A DNA stretch of 48,364 bases. Origin: a virus. Location: positions 1-48,364 of IMG/VR virus record IMGVR_UViG_3300028653_000025; one strand, 5' to 3'. A program made the position numbers and the translations under genes. Shown one piece after another: positions 6,671 through 14,234 of this stretch; position 1 is the first letter of the stretch; each line of letters opens with the position of its first letter. The notes under the pieces were generated by a model that worked only from the letters and a program-made list of their open reading frames with translations, was not told where the DNA came from and searched no databases.

Positions 6671-7177
6671 ATGCCTGCCAACCGTCCCATGGGAACACTC
6701 GTACCGACAAGCAAGCGCTTGCAGGGTACTTGCAAAAATGAAAATCAGGCAACCGGGATGCAAGGTGGTTTTGATTTCTCGACGCCAGCAGCGCGTATCG
6801 AGGAGCTTTACGCGGTTGTGCGCGAGGCAGTAGCGGAATGGGGTGGAGAGGATGCGCTCGCAGCCGATATGGATATTTCGCGCCAGCTTATCAACGTGCG
6901 TCTGCGGCGCTCGCAAGACACACATGGCAACTTGCAACGTCTTCACCTGGACGTGCTCGGGCATCTGGCCTGTGACCCGGCGGTGCGCCGTCTCATCATT
7001 GATAGGCTATGTTCGGCGTGGGGTTTCAAGTCCCCCGAACCTCTGAACGAGCCAAGCGACAGCGAGAAGCTGCGCACGTTGCTCGCCAGTCTCGACGGCG
7101 ACGCAGGTGAAGCGATTCTTGAACGTGCCGCTAAGCGTGGCGGTTTCGACCGCGCCAGTTTTCGGAGGGGGCGGTGA
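6671..7177 (+). CDS. Putative CII-like DNA-binding regulator
   Basis: This 168-residue protein starts at ATG 6671 after GGAGAC. A helix-turn-helix-like stretch (D-A-L-A-A-D-M-D-I-S-R-Q-L-I-N-V-R-L) is followed by helices with repeated Leu/Arg. The position shortly after Cro in the rightward early operon is that of lambda-type CII regulators and replication initiators. The family assignment is tentative. Confidence 0.55.
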   Translation: MPANRPMGTLVPTSKRLQGTCKNENQATGMQGGFDFSTPAARIEELYAVVREAVAEWGGEDALAADMDISRQLINVRLRRSQDTHGNLQRLHLDVLGHLACDPAVRRLIIDRLCSAWGFKSPEPLNEPSDSEKLRTLLASLDGDAGEAILERAAKRGGFDRASFRRGR

Positions 7178-7473
7178 GACACTTCGCCCGCCTAGACGCA
7201 AACCACCCCGCGATTGTCGCCGAACTGCGCCGCGCTAGCTGTGGTGTGATTTCGCTGGCAACTCTCGGCGGCGGTAAACCCGACATTCTAGCCTGGTCAC
7301 CGTGGCTTGAGTGCTACTTTCTAGCCGAGATCAAAGACGGCTCCAAGATACCGTCCGCGCGTCAACTGACAGCAGATGAGCGCCTTTTTCATTCGACGTT
7401 CCCAGGACCGATCCAGATCGTTTCGTCGGTCGAGGAAGCGCTGGCGATGGTCGGCGCTAAGGCGGCAGCATGA
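7174..7473 (+). CDS. Small PD-(D/E)XK nuclease, VRR-NUC/Holliday-resolvase-like
   Basis: The GTG start at 7174 overlaps the previous stop. The 99-residue product contains G-G-G-K-P-D-I-L, then 15 residues later F-L-A-E-I-K-D-G, giving the D...E-x-K catalytic signature. It continues with S-A-R-Q-L-T-A-D-E-R-L-F-H, the Q-containing helix common in VRR-NUC and phage resolvase-like nucleases. It probably processes branched DNA during phage replication. A second nuclease of this type follows the helicase. Confidence 0.7.
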   Translation: MRHFARLDANHPAIVAELRRASCGVISLATLGGGKPDILAWSPWLECYFLAEIKDGSKIPSARQLTADERLFHSTFPGPIQIVSSVEEALAMVGAKAAA

Positions 7474-7664
7474 CCGACAAATCACAATCCGCCATCGACA
7501 ACGATCACGCTCGGGATCTCGCCGAAGGTCGTTTGTTGTGCCTGCTCTCCGCATGGCCAGGTGAATGGCCTGCGATGTTGGAGCGCGTATCACAGCGGCT
7601 TGTAGCGACGGAAATTAGTCAGCGAAGTACGGAGGTGGCATCATGCCGTACATCAGCGAAATAG
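7470..7664 (+). CDS. Small hypothetical early protein
   Basis: This 64-residue product starts at ATG 7470 with an ATGA overlap to the nuclease gene. It is soluble and helical (H-A-R-D-L-A-E-G-R-L-L-C-L-L-S-A-W-P) with no recognised domain. Translational coupling is the main support. Confidence 0.55.
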   Translation: MTDKSQSAIDNDHARDLAEGRLLCLLSAWPGEWPAMLERVSQRLVATEISQRSTEVASCRTSAK

Positions 7665-7867
7665 TCCGCGTTGCCGAGCACAAGTACCGCATCACCGAGG
7701 TGACGTATCGCTACGAAATACACCGTCCGTGTGAGACTCCAGATTGCAGCGGGATCGCCGTACAGCGGTACTCGAAGCCGGTGCGCTTCTGTGACGAGTG
7801 CAAGACGAGTCGGCCAAAGTTAGGACAGGCGCGGCGGCGTCAGCGTGAGCGGGCGGTGGGAGCGTGA
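7643..7867 (+). CDS. Small zinc-binding protein
   Basis: The ATG at 7643 follows a GGAGGTGG ribosome site and overlaps the previous gene by 22 bases. The 74-residue protein carries C-E-T-P-D-C and C-D-E-C, a likely zinc-binding set, and ends in a basic R-R-R-Q-R-E-R tail that could touch nucleic acid. Family unknown. Confidence 0.6.
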   Translation: MPYISEIVRVAEHKYRITEVTYRYEIHRPCETPDCSGIAVQRYSKPVRFCDECKTSRPKLGQARRRQRERAVGA

Positions 7868-8058
7868 GCGCAACCCTGTACCAGCGTATCGGCGAGCACC
7901 GGCTGCCCGAGTTTCTACGGCGTGGCTGGAAACTGGCAGCGCGCGATAATCTCGGTTGGGGAGCTGGGCGTATCCAGGCGGTACTGGTCGAGCGTGATCC
8001 TAAGAGCTGGTGGCGACCTTGGATCGGTGTGCTGCGTGTGATGCGGAGCGTGGGCTGA
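7864..8058 (+). CDS. Small hypothetical basic protein
   Basis: The GTG start at 7864 overlaps the previous stop (GTGA). The 64-residue, Trp- and Arg-rich product has no recognised domain. It is linked to the next gene by a TGATG overlap, so it belongs to the coupled chain leading to the helicase. Confidence 0.5.
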   Translation: MSATLYQRIGEHRLPEFLRRGWKLAARDNLGWGAGRIQAVLVERDPKSWWRPWIGVLRVMRSVG

Positions 8059-8399
8059 TGTACCACTTACTCGCAGCGCTGCTCACGATCCACGTCGGCA
8101 CCTCGACGATCTTCGGTAACGGAGACGGGCAGGCTGCCTCTAGCTGGGCGTGTAGGTACGCGGCGCGCCGAACTACGCAGACGGTCCTATCGCGTAACCT
8201 AGAGCGGCTGGGGCATGTTTTCGCGTCGCGTGATCTGCCGTGCTGGACGGTAGCGCTCGTGTGTACTGACAGGTCGTGCGCGCTGGGTACTGTCGCTGAT
8301 TACGGCCCTCGCAAGCCGCGACTCGTGGATTTTTGGCATGTACTGGCTCGGGCGCTTGGTCATAACGGGCTCGAACGAGTTTGGATGGTGGCCCTGTGA
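8058..8399 (+). CDS. Hypothetical protein upstream of the helicase
   Basis: The ATG at 8058 shares bases with the preceding stop (TGATG). The 113-residue protein contains five cysteines and an R-Y-A-A-R-R-T-T-Q-T motif but no recognised fold. Its stop overlaps the GTG of the helicase gene, indicating coupled translation. Confidence 0.5.
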   Translation: MYHLLAALLTIHVGTSTIFGNGDGQAASSWACRYAARRTTQTVLSRNLERLGHVFASRDLPCWTVALVCTDRSCALGTVADYGPRKPRLVDFWHVLARALGHNGLERVWMVAL

Positions 8400-9619
8400 C
8401 GCTGCGGCCGTACCAAGCACGCTGTATCGAGGCCGCGCGGCAGCAATACGCGCACGGATCGCGAGCGATCCTGATCGTGGCACCGACGGGAGCTGGCAAG
8501 ACTCATATCGGCTGCGCGATCTTGAAATCGGCGCGCGGCAAAGTTTTGTGGCTCACGCACCGACAAGAGCTGGTCGATCAGGTACTACCCAAACTACCGC
8601 CAGGCGTCCGCGTCGCAACCGTCCAGGGTCTACTCGCGAGTGGTGAGCGTCCACCGGCTGATGTCGTTGTGCTCGACGAGGCGCATCACTATGTAGCAGC
8701 AGAGTGGTCGACGGTATCCGATTATTATCGCGAGTCGCTACGGATCGGGTTAACCGCTACGCCCGAGCGTGCGGATGGAACGCCACTAGGGGATATATTT
8801 ACGTCCCTGGTACTTGCGGCGTCCTACTCCGAACTACTGGCTGGCGGGTGGATTGTACCCTGCGAAGTCTATGCACCCGACGCGCGCCGGTCATCACTCG
8901 CCATGTCTCCTATCGATGCGGTGGCGGCGTATGGCGGAGGCGGAACGCGGCAGTTAATCGTATTTTGCAAAACTGTTTTAGAAGCTCGTGCCGTCGCTGC
9001 TGGATGCGTCAACGCCGCCTGTGTCGACGGAGAAACCGACGATGCAGCGCGAAAAGAGACAATAGCAAGCTTCCGCGCTGGTTCGCTGTCCACTCTCTCT
9101 AATGTCTACGTTCTCACCGAGGGTTTTGACGCCCCCGAGGCCGCTGTGTGTATTCTTGCGCGCGGCGCTTCTCACGCTTCGACATATTTGCAGATGGTCG
9201 GTCGCGTGCTTCGATCTGCACCGCGCAAGAGCATTGCCACTGTCGTAGACCTCTGCGGATCGATCAATGAGCATGGCCTACCGACCGAGGATCGTGAGTA
9301 CAGCCTCGAAGGTAAGGCAATCAGGCGTGGCGCTAAGGCTCCGATCATCTGGCAATGCAAATCATGCGGCAACTGCCTCCCGGCGCAGCCGGCAGATCGT
9401 CACTGCCAAGTTTGCAAGGCGATCATTCCCGAGCCCGAAGCCTTGCGCATCCAGCGTCGCCAGCTCGCCCGCCGCGAGCATGACGCCGTAGCTGACGCTG
9501 GATACAAGGCTGCCGAGTGGCAGCGGTATTTAGCTAAGTTTTCCAATCCGCGTCAAGCGGCAGTAGTTTTTAAGGCGCGGTTTGGACATTGGCCCGAACG
9601 CTGTGCGAGGAGCGCGTGA
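8396..9619 (+). CDS. SF2 DNA/RNA helicase with C-terminal zinc ribbon
   Basis: The start is GTG 8396, overlapping the previous stop. This protein of about 407 residues has the superfamily-2 motifs in order. They are Walker A A-P-T-G-A-G-K-T (about 29-36), DEAH box L-D-E-A-H (about 95), motif III L-T-A-T-P-E-R, and motif VI Q-M-V-G-R-V-L-R. After the helicase core comes a zinc ribbon, C-K-S-C and C-Q-V-C 15 residues apart. Related phage helicases (T4 UvsW- and RadD-type) remodel branched DNA during replication. It lies between two PD-(D/E)XK nucleases and before the primase, so replication or recombination is the likely role. Confidence 0.9.
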   Translation: MTLRPYQARCIEAARQQYAHGSRAILIVAPTGAGKTHIGCAILKSARGKVLWLTHRQELVDQVLPKLPPGVRVATVQGLLASGERPPADVVVLDEAHHYVAAEWSTVSDYYRESLRIGLTATPERADGTPLGDIFTSLVLAASYSELLAGGWIVPCEVYAPDARRSSLAMSPIDAVAAYGGGGTRQLIVFCKTVLEARAVAAGCVNAACVDGETDDAARKETIASFRAGSLSTLSNVYVLTEGFDAPEAAVCILARGASHASTYLQMVGRVLRSAPRKSIATVVDLCGSINEHGLPTEDREYSLEGKAIRRGAKAPIIWQCKSCGNCLPAQPADRHCQVCKAIIPEPEALRIQRRQLARREHDAVADAGYKAAEWQRYLAKFSNPRQAAVVFKARFGHWPERCARSA

Positions 9620-9921
9620 TGCTGGAGCGCGACGTGGTGAGAGAGATCATGCTTAAAACTTGTGACCAGATCGATTGGATGAAAAACCCTCGCGGATACG
9701 ACGAGGCACACCGGGTAGCCTACGGATGTGGCGGGACAGGCGCGGCCGATTTCCTCGGTATCCGCCGTCGGGACGGTCGTTTCGTCGCCTGTGAGGTCAA
9801 GCGGCCGGTCAGTGGCGTGGTGTCGCCTGCGCAAGAGCTGTTCCTTACTCGCGTGCGTCGATCGGGTGGGATCGGTTTCATCGCTCGATCAGTGGAGGAC
9901 GTGCTTGATGCCATCGGCTAG
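9619..9921 (+). CDS. VRR-NUC domain nuclease
   Basis: The ATG at 9619 overlaps the helicase stop (TGATG). The 100-residue protein is almost entirely a VRR-NUC fold. It shows the G-A-A-D-F-L-G segment, then V-A-C-E-V-K-R-P (catalytic E-x-K), then S-P-A-Q-E-L-F-L and a terminal G-G-I-G-F-I-A-R-S strand. Such small phage proteins act as structure-specific or Holliday-junction nucleases. It overlaps the primase-helicase start by 14 bases. Confidence 0.85.
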   Translation: MLERDVVREIMLKTCDQIDWMKNPRGYDEAHRVAYGCGGTGAADFLGIRRRDGRFVACEVKRPVSGVVSPAQELFLTRVRRSGGIGFIARSVEDVLDAIG

Positions 9922-12049
9922 CACTATTCAGCTTCCCGCGCTTTTGCCATATGCGCTGAGCTACGCCAAGCGCGGCTGGCCCGTGTTTCCGCTCCACACG
10001 CCGCACGGTAAGCAGTGCAGTTGCGGCAAGGACTGCGGCAACCCCGGTAAGCACCCACGCACCAAGCACGGGCTCACCGATGCCACCACCGACGAGAGCA
10101 CAATCAGATCGTGGTGGACCAAATGGAGCGATGCGAATATCGGTATTGCCACGGGCACGCGCAGCGGCATCGTCGTTGTCGATGTTGATCCTCGATCCGG
10201 TGGTGATGCGACATGGGAACGTCTCCAGCTCGAACACGACGGCGATGCGCCGACGCTCACAAGTGAGACTGGTGGCGGCGGACTCCATGTGATTTATGAG
10301 CGCCCGAGTGACCAGGGAAAAATCGCAAGTCGAAAAGATGCGATACCTCCCGGTGTCGACTGCAAAGCCGACGGAGGTTATATCGTTGCAGCTCCCTCGC
10401 TGCACATGAGCGGGAGGCGCTATCAGTGGCGCGACGAAAATGAACAGTTGCAGCCTGTGCCGGCGTGGTTACTGGCGATCCTATGCCCCCAGCCGAAAGC
10501 AAGACCGGCACCGCCACGCGCAGCAATCCACTGCGAACAACCGGACGATCTGATCCTCAAGCGGGCGCGAGCGTACTTGGTCAAGTGCTCTGTGTCTGTC
10601 TCGGGCCAAGGTGGGCATGACGCGGCGTGGAACGCCGCACAGGTGCTTGTGCGCGGATTCGATCTCGCGCCTGGCGTCGCGTTGGAATTGCTCGAACAAG
10701 ATTTCAATCCACGGTGTGAACCGCCGTGGTCTACGGCGGAACTTTGTCACAAGATTTCCGACGCCAACGAAAAATCAAACATGCCTCGCGGATATCTGCG
10801 AGACGCGACGCGGCCAGGTGCAACCACCAGCTCGCCTCCCGAAGAAAACGACTGGCAGGTCGAACTTGCCCGAAAAAAGGAAGGCGACCTCCTCCCAATA
10901 CTTCACAACGCGGCTCTCATTCTCGCCCACGATCAACCCTGGCATGGAGTGCTTGGATACAACTCATTTTCAGGCCGCACAGTATTTCGCTCTCCTCCTC
11001 CCTGGCACCCCGAGGAAGCACCTGCGTTCCCGCACGTCGCGCTCGAAGATACCGACGAGGCTAGACTTATTTCATGGCTCTATCGTCGCTGGGGTATGCG
11101 GATCGGTCACGAGGTGGCTAACGATGCGCTCGAAATGGTATGTCAGGCTCACGCTTGGCACCCGGTGCGGGATTACCTCGAGCAGTGCCGAGCGAACTGG
11201 GACGGTAGTGCTCGGTTGTCTGGTTTTGCTCCATTTTATATGGGCGCGGATCCCGAGGCCCATTATCTCACCGCACCACTACGGTGGATGATCGCCGCCG
11301 TAAAACGGATTTACGAACCCGGCTGTCAGTCAGACTCAATACTAGTACTCGAGGGCGAGCAGGGTATTGGGAAAAGCCGATTTTTGCGAACGCTTGCCGG
11401 CGACGAATGGTTTGCCGACGAGATTGGCGACATATCAAACAAGGATTCCGCTGAGGGATTGTGCGGAAAATGGATAATCGAAATCGGGGAACTCAAGTGG
11501 CGCAAATCCGACGAGGATACCCGCAAAGCATTTATTTCTCGGCGCGTCGATCATTACCGCGCAGCCTACGGGCGACGCACAAATGATATCCCGCGCCAGT
11601 GTGTGCTTAGCGCGTCGACCAATAACTATCAGTGGCAAACTGACCCATCTGGCGCCCGTCGGTATTGGGTAATCGCCTGCAAGAAATTCGATCAAGCAGC
11701 GGTTGAGCGCGACCGCGATCAACTCTGGGGCGAAGCAATGGCGCGCTATCAACAATGCGAGCCGGCCTACCTTCAGGATCATGAAATTCCCGCGCAGGTC
11801 GAAGCGCTACGCCAACGCCGCGAAGTGGACCCCTGGGAATCCGACATACTCGAGTGGTGCGACGGGAAAACCGAAGTCGCCATCGAATGGATCCTAGATG
11901 AATGCCTAAAAATTGATAAAACTAAATGCACACAGAACGACGCTAGGCGAGTCGGGGCAATACTGCGTGGAGGGACGTGGAGACCTACCGGGAAACGTGC
12001 ACAAGGCACCCGCGGAGAACATCGCCCAAAAACCTGGGGCCACGTATGA
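9908..12049 (+). CDS. PrimPol-VirE primase-helicase
   Basis: This protein of about 713 residues starts at ATG 9908. The N-terminal half is an archaeo-eukaryotic primase/polymerase (Prim-Pol) domain. It has a zinc-type knuckle C-S-C-G-K-D-C-G-N-P-G-K-H-P (about 37-50), catalytic acids D92 and D94 in V-V-V-D-V-D-P, and H127 in G-G-G-L-H-V. The C-terminal half is a VirE-type P-loop ATPase/helicase with Walker A G-E-Q-G-I-G-K-S at about 483 and S-T-N-N-Y-Q-W downstream. The fusion makes primers and unwinds DNA, and is typical of phages and integrative plasmids that carry their own origin. The repeat-rich intergenic region just downstream is the probable origin. Confidence 0.9.
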   Translation: MPSASTIQLPALLPYALSYAKRGWPVFPLHTPHGKQCSCGKDCGNPGKHPRTKHGLTDATTDESTIRSWWTKWSDANIGIATGTRSGIVVVDVDPRSGGDATWERLQLEHDGDAPTLTSETGGGGLHVIYERPSDQGKIASRKDAIPPGVDCKADGGYIVAAPSLHMSGRRYQWRDENEQLQPVPAWLLAILCPQPKARPAPPRAAIHCEQPDDLILKRARAYLVKCSVSVSGQGGHDAAWNAAQVLVRGFDLAPGVALELLEQDFNPRCEPPWSTAELCHKISDANEKSNMPRGYLRDATRPGATTSSPPEENDWQVELARKKEGDLLPILHNAALILAHDQPWHGVLGYNSFSGRTVFRSPPPWHPEEAPAFPHVALEDTDEARLISWLYRRWGMRIGHEVANDALEMVCQAHAWHPVRDYLEQCRANWDGSARLSGFAPFYMGADPEAHYLTAPLRWMIAAVKRIYEPGCQSDSILVLEGEQGIGKSRFLRTLAGDEWFADEIGDISNKDSAEGLCGKWIIEIGELKWRKSDEDTRKAFISRRVDHYRAAYGRRTNDIPRQCVLSASTNNYQWQTDPSGARRYWVIACKKFDQAAVERDRDQLWGEAMARYQQCEPAYLQDHEIPAQVEALRQRREVDPWESDILEWCDGKTEVAIEWILDECLKIDKTKCTQNDARRVGAILRGGTWRPTGKRAQGTRGEHRPKTWGHV

Positions 12050-12057
12050 AACCCCAA

Positions 12058-12289
12058 GGTACACGGTTTTCTGTGTTATATCGCTCGGTTACTGCTCTGT
12101 GTCCCCGTGTACCCCGTGTATTCCGGTTTCCCTATAAGTACAAAAATAATAATTCTTATTTTCATTCCAGTAATACCTATTTATTAAGGACACAGGGGAC
12201 ACTAATAGATAGGTATAGGGAGACATTAAGAAATCGGTGTCCCCAAGTGCCTCTGTGTAATCAGGTACACGGAGTGCACGGGGTACACG
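12058..12289. other. Candidate replication origin (iteron-like repeats around an AT-rich core)
   Basis: This non-coding gap follows the primase-helicase. GGTACACGG occurs at 12058-12066 and 12264-12272. CCCCGTGTA is tandemly duplicated at 12103-12120. The near-inverse TGCACGGGGTACACG lies at 12275-12289, matching the reverse complement of 12106-12120 at 14 of 15 positions. GTGTCCCC boxes occur at 12099-12106 and 12237-12244, inverted at 12195-12202. The core at about 12135-12190 is very AT-rich in an otherwise GC-rich genome. Repeats plus an unwinding-prone core next to the initiator gene are the usual form of a phage or plasmid origin. Confidence 0.6.
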
Positions 12290-12290
12290 C

Positions 12291-12449
12291 ATGAACCTCC
12301 CACCCCACAAGCTACTCATAGCCCGCGCCCGCCTAGAGCGCGATCAGCTACTCGCTAAGTGGCGCGCTCGCGGCATCAAGCCAGACGACCAAGTCAAGCT
12401 GCTTGAGGGCGGTGCGGAGAACGTGAGAAGGGCGGCGTTAGGAAAATGA
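12291..12449 (+). CDS. Small basic helical protein
   Basis: The ATG at 12291 opens a 52-residue frame (begins M-N-L-P-P-H-K-L-L) ending in a TGA that overlaps the ATG at 12446. It is rich in Arg, Lys and Leu and predicted helical. No family is recognised. Coupling to the next gene and its position immediately after the repeat region are the main support. Confidence 0.5.
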   Translation: MNLPPHKLLIARARLERDQLLAKWRARGIKPDDQVKLLEGGAENVRRAALGK

Positions 12450-12682
12450 GCCAGTTCAAGTTCATGAACCTATCGCAGAAGGAAAACTATCACCGAGAGG
12501 CGATGGATCTGCGCTCGTTTATATCACTCCTGAAGCGTCGAGCGCATGGCGGCACTTGTCAGCAGTGCCTATGGGGACCCGCTTGCGACCGCGCCGGGCG
12601 GTGCCAGCTGCACGGAGTCGAGATTTGGCGTCCTCGGGTAGTGGCCTGTCAGGATTGGCGCGATGCACGGGCAGTGGACTGA
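12446..12682 (+). CDS. Small cysteine-containing protein
   Basis: This 78-residue protein starts at ATG 12446 (ATGA overlap). It has C-Q-Q-C followed by C-D-R-A-G-R-C, compatible with a zinc-binding fold, preceded by a basic helix. Its product could be a nucleic-acid-binding regulator; unknown family. Confidence 0.55.
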   Translation: MSQFKFMNLSQKENYHREAMDLRSFISLLKRRAHGGTCQQCLWGPACDRAGRCQLHGVEIWRPRVVACQDWRDARAVD

Positions 12683-13118
12683 TATGTCCTCCGCTGCGTC
12701 TACCCGTTCCCCTGCCATCACCACACGCCTTTGTGCTATCTGCGATAACCTCGTCGACATCAGTACGCTTTGCGACGCGTGCCGAGACGATCCAGTTAAC
12801 GTCGACTGGGTCGAACCTTCGCGCCGCGAAGTGCTCGGGCAGGAGCTCGAGCGTGGTTGGAGAGGGCGCATGGCCGATCTATGCGACCGGCACATCACAG
12901 CTCAAACGCCGAGGCAGGCGCTGATCGTTAGGTTGATGGTCACGGGCAAGCGAGTGCGCAACGCCCGTCCACGCAGAGGAACGGGAGGCAGGCACAAAGG
13001 CTATGGCTATCACGTCGATAGCTATACTGAGTCGGAGATCGCGGTCATTGCTGGATGCTCCCAGCAGTATGTAAATCGCGTTATTCGCCGCCACGCTGAA
13101 AATTCTGAAAATAGTTGA
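12663..13118 (+). CDS. Zinc-finger plus HTH protein, candidate late-gene regulator
   Basis: This 151-residue protein has an N-terminal C-A-I-C...C-D-A-C zinc-binding pair (about 24-40), a basic middle and a C-terminal helix-turn-helix (Y-T-E-S-E-I-A-V-I-A-G-C-S-Q-Q-Y-V-N-R-V). ATG 12684 is an equally plausible start. Its position, last in the early rightward genes and just before terminase, is where many phages encode an antiterminator or late activator. That role is inferred from position and domain order only. Confidence 0.6.
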   Translation: MHGQWTDMSSAASTRSPAITTRLCAICDNLVDISTLCDACRDDPVNVDWVEPSRREVLGQELERGWRGRMADLCDRHITAQTPRQALIVRLMVTGKRVRNARPRRGTGGRHKGYGYHVDSYTESEIAVIAGCSQQYVNRVIRRHAENSENS

Positions 13119-13211
13119 TGCGGTGCAGTTAATGCGCAAATGTAAAAACATAACGTCAGCTTACCTCGCTCCAAGCGTTCGTCAATTACACCTGCCGTCT
13201 CGGCTATATGT

Positions 13212-13595
13212 ATGCTTCACGCGGAGACGCTCGACACGCTGCCTCGTGGTTGCTCGCAGGCGCAGATTGTCAAGGCTGCCTGGATCGAGTATCGCGTTAC
13301 CCGCCAAATCAGCACCGGCAACGGCGAGCGCTACCTCGCTCAACCAGACCCATCGCGCGGATTTGTCGAGTACGAGCTCGGGTTCGCCTGTGCTCCGTCG
13401 ATTGAGTACACGCTTTGTCACCTACGCGACACCAATCGCCGCAACCGCGCCATGCTGCAGCGCGGAGATGATGACGTGTTAGCCGAAGCTCGCAAGCGCA
13501 TCAGTGCCAAGCAGCGCAGAACCGAACTGGTTCGCAAGGCGTGCCGCAAGGCTGGTATCAGGGTCAAGGGCGGCGTCGGAGTGACCAGGATTTAG
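13212..13595 (+). CDS. Hypothetical protein before terminase
   Basis: The 127-residue frame begins at ATG 13212 (ATG 13209 is in another frame). It contains S-Q-A-Q-I-V-K-A-A-W-I-E-Y, which could be a helical DNA-binding segment, and a strongly basic C-terminus (R-K-R-I-S-A-K-Q-R-R). No ribosome site is obvious. A 93-base non-coding gap precedes it. Confidence 0.5.
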   Translation: MLHAETLDTLPRGCSQAQIVKAAWIEYRVTRQISTGNGERYLAQPDPSRGFVEYELGFACAPSIEYTLCHLRDTNRRNRAMLQRGDDDVLAEARKRISAKQRRTELVRKACRKAGIRVKGGVGVTRI

Positions 13596-13652
13596 CCTTG
13601 AATTATCGAAGGTGACTCAGCGTTTCAACCCGTTTCAAAAGTGAATCAGACC

Positions 13653-14234
13653 ATGGCGAAGTCAATCCCACCGAGGCTGGAAACCGAAGTGCTGGTTAAG
13701 GCTGGGCTGGGGTGGAGTACGCGCCAGATCGTTTCCTGGCTGAGCGAAGAACACCGCGTGATGGCGAGCCAGTCTGCCGTTGTCAGGATGCTGGGGCGTA
13801 CCAAGACGGAACGCCAAGAGACAGCGCAAGCTGTTGTGCGCGAGAAGCTGGCTGGCTGTGTGGCAAGCGACCTGGACAAGCTCGCCGAACTGCAAGCCGG
13901 GTTAATGGGAGTCGCCAGGAAGCTAATCGACATTGCCGACGCCAACCCATACGCCACTATCGGGGCTTCTGACACTGGCGCCGGCGGTAAGCCCGTTGCG
14001 GACGTGGCGTGCAATGCGGTCAAGACGGTGCAGTCTCTGACCGAAAAGAAACTGGAGCTCTCCGGCGCCAACCAGCCGAACTCTGACGTTCTCGATCCAA
14101 CCAGCGACGAATACAAGCAGTTCCTGCGGGAAACGTGGGGATTCGACCGAGCCGGAACAAATGAGCCCGAAGATGAAGCCGACAAAGATGAAGCCGACAA
14201 AGATGAACCCAGTGACGGGGTGGCTGCGAAGTAA
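13653..14234 (+). CDS. Putative terminase small subunit
   Basis: This protein of about 193 residues starts at ATG 13653 (GTG 13641 is an alternative). The N-terminus holds an HTH-like segment (G-W-S-T-R-Q-I-V-S-W-L-S-E-E-H, then S-Q-S-A-V-V-R-M-L). The middle is long helices and the tail is acidic with a duplicated E-A-D-K-D. DNA-binding domain plus helical oligomerisation region, lying immediately before and overlapping the large subunit by 74 bases, fits a DNA-recognition subunit of the packaging motor. Confidence 0.7.
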   Translation: MAKSIPPRLETEVLVKAGLGWSTRQIVSWLSEEHRVMASQSAVVRMLGRTKTERQETAQAVVREKLAGCVASDLDKLAELQAGLMGVARKLIDIADANPYATIGASDTGAGGKPVADVACNAVKTVQSLTEKKLELSGANQPNSDVLDPTSDEYKQFLRETWGFDRAGTNEPEDEADKDEADKDEPSDGVAAK

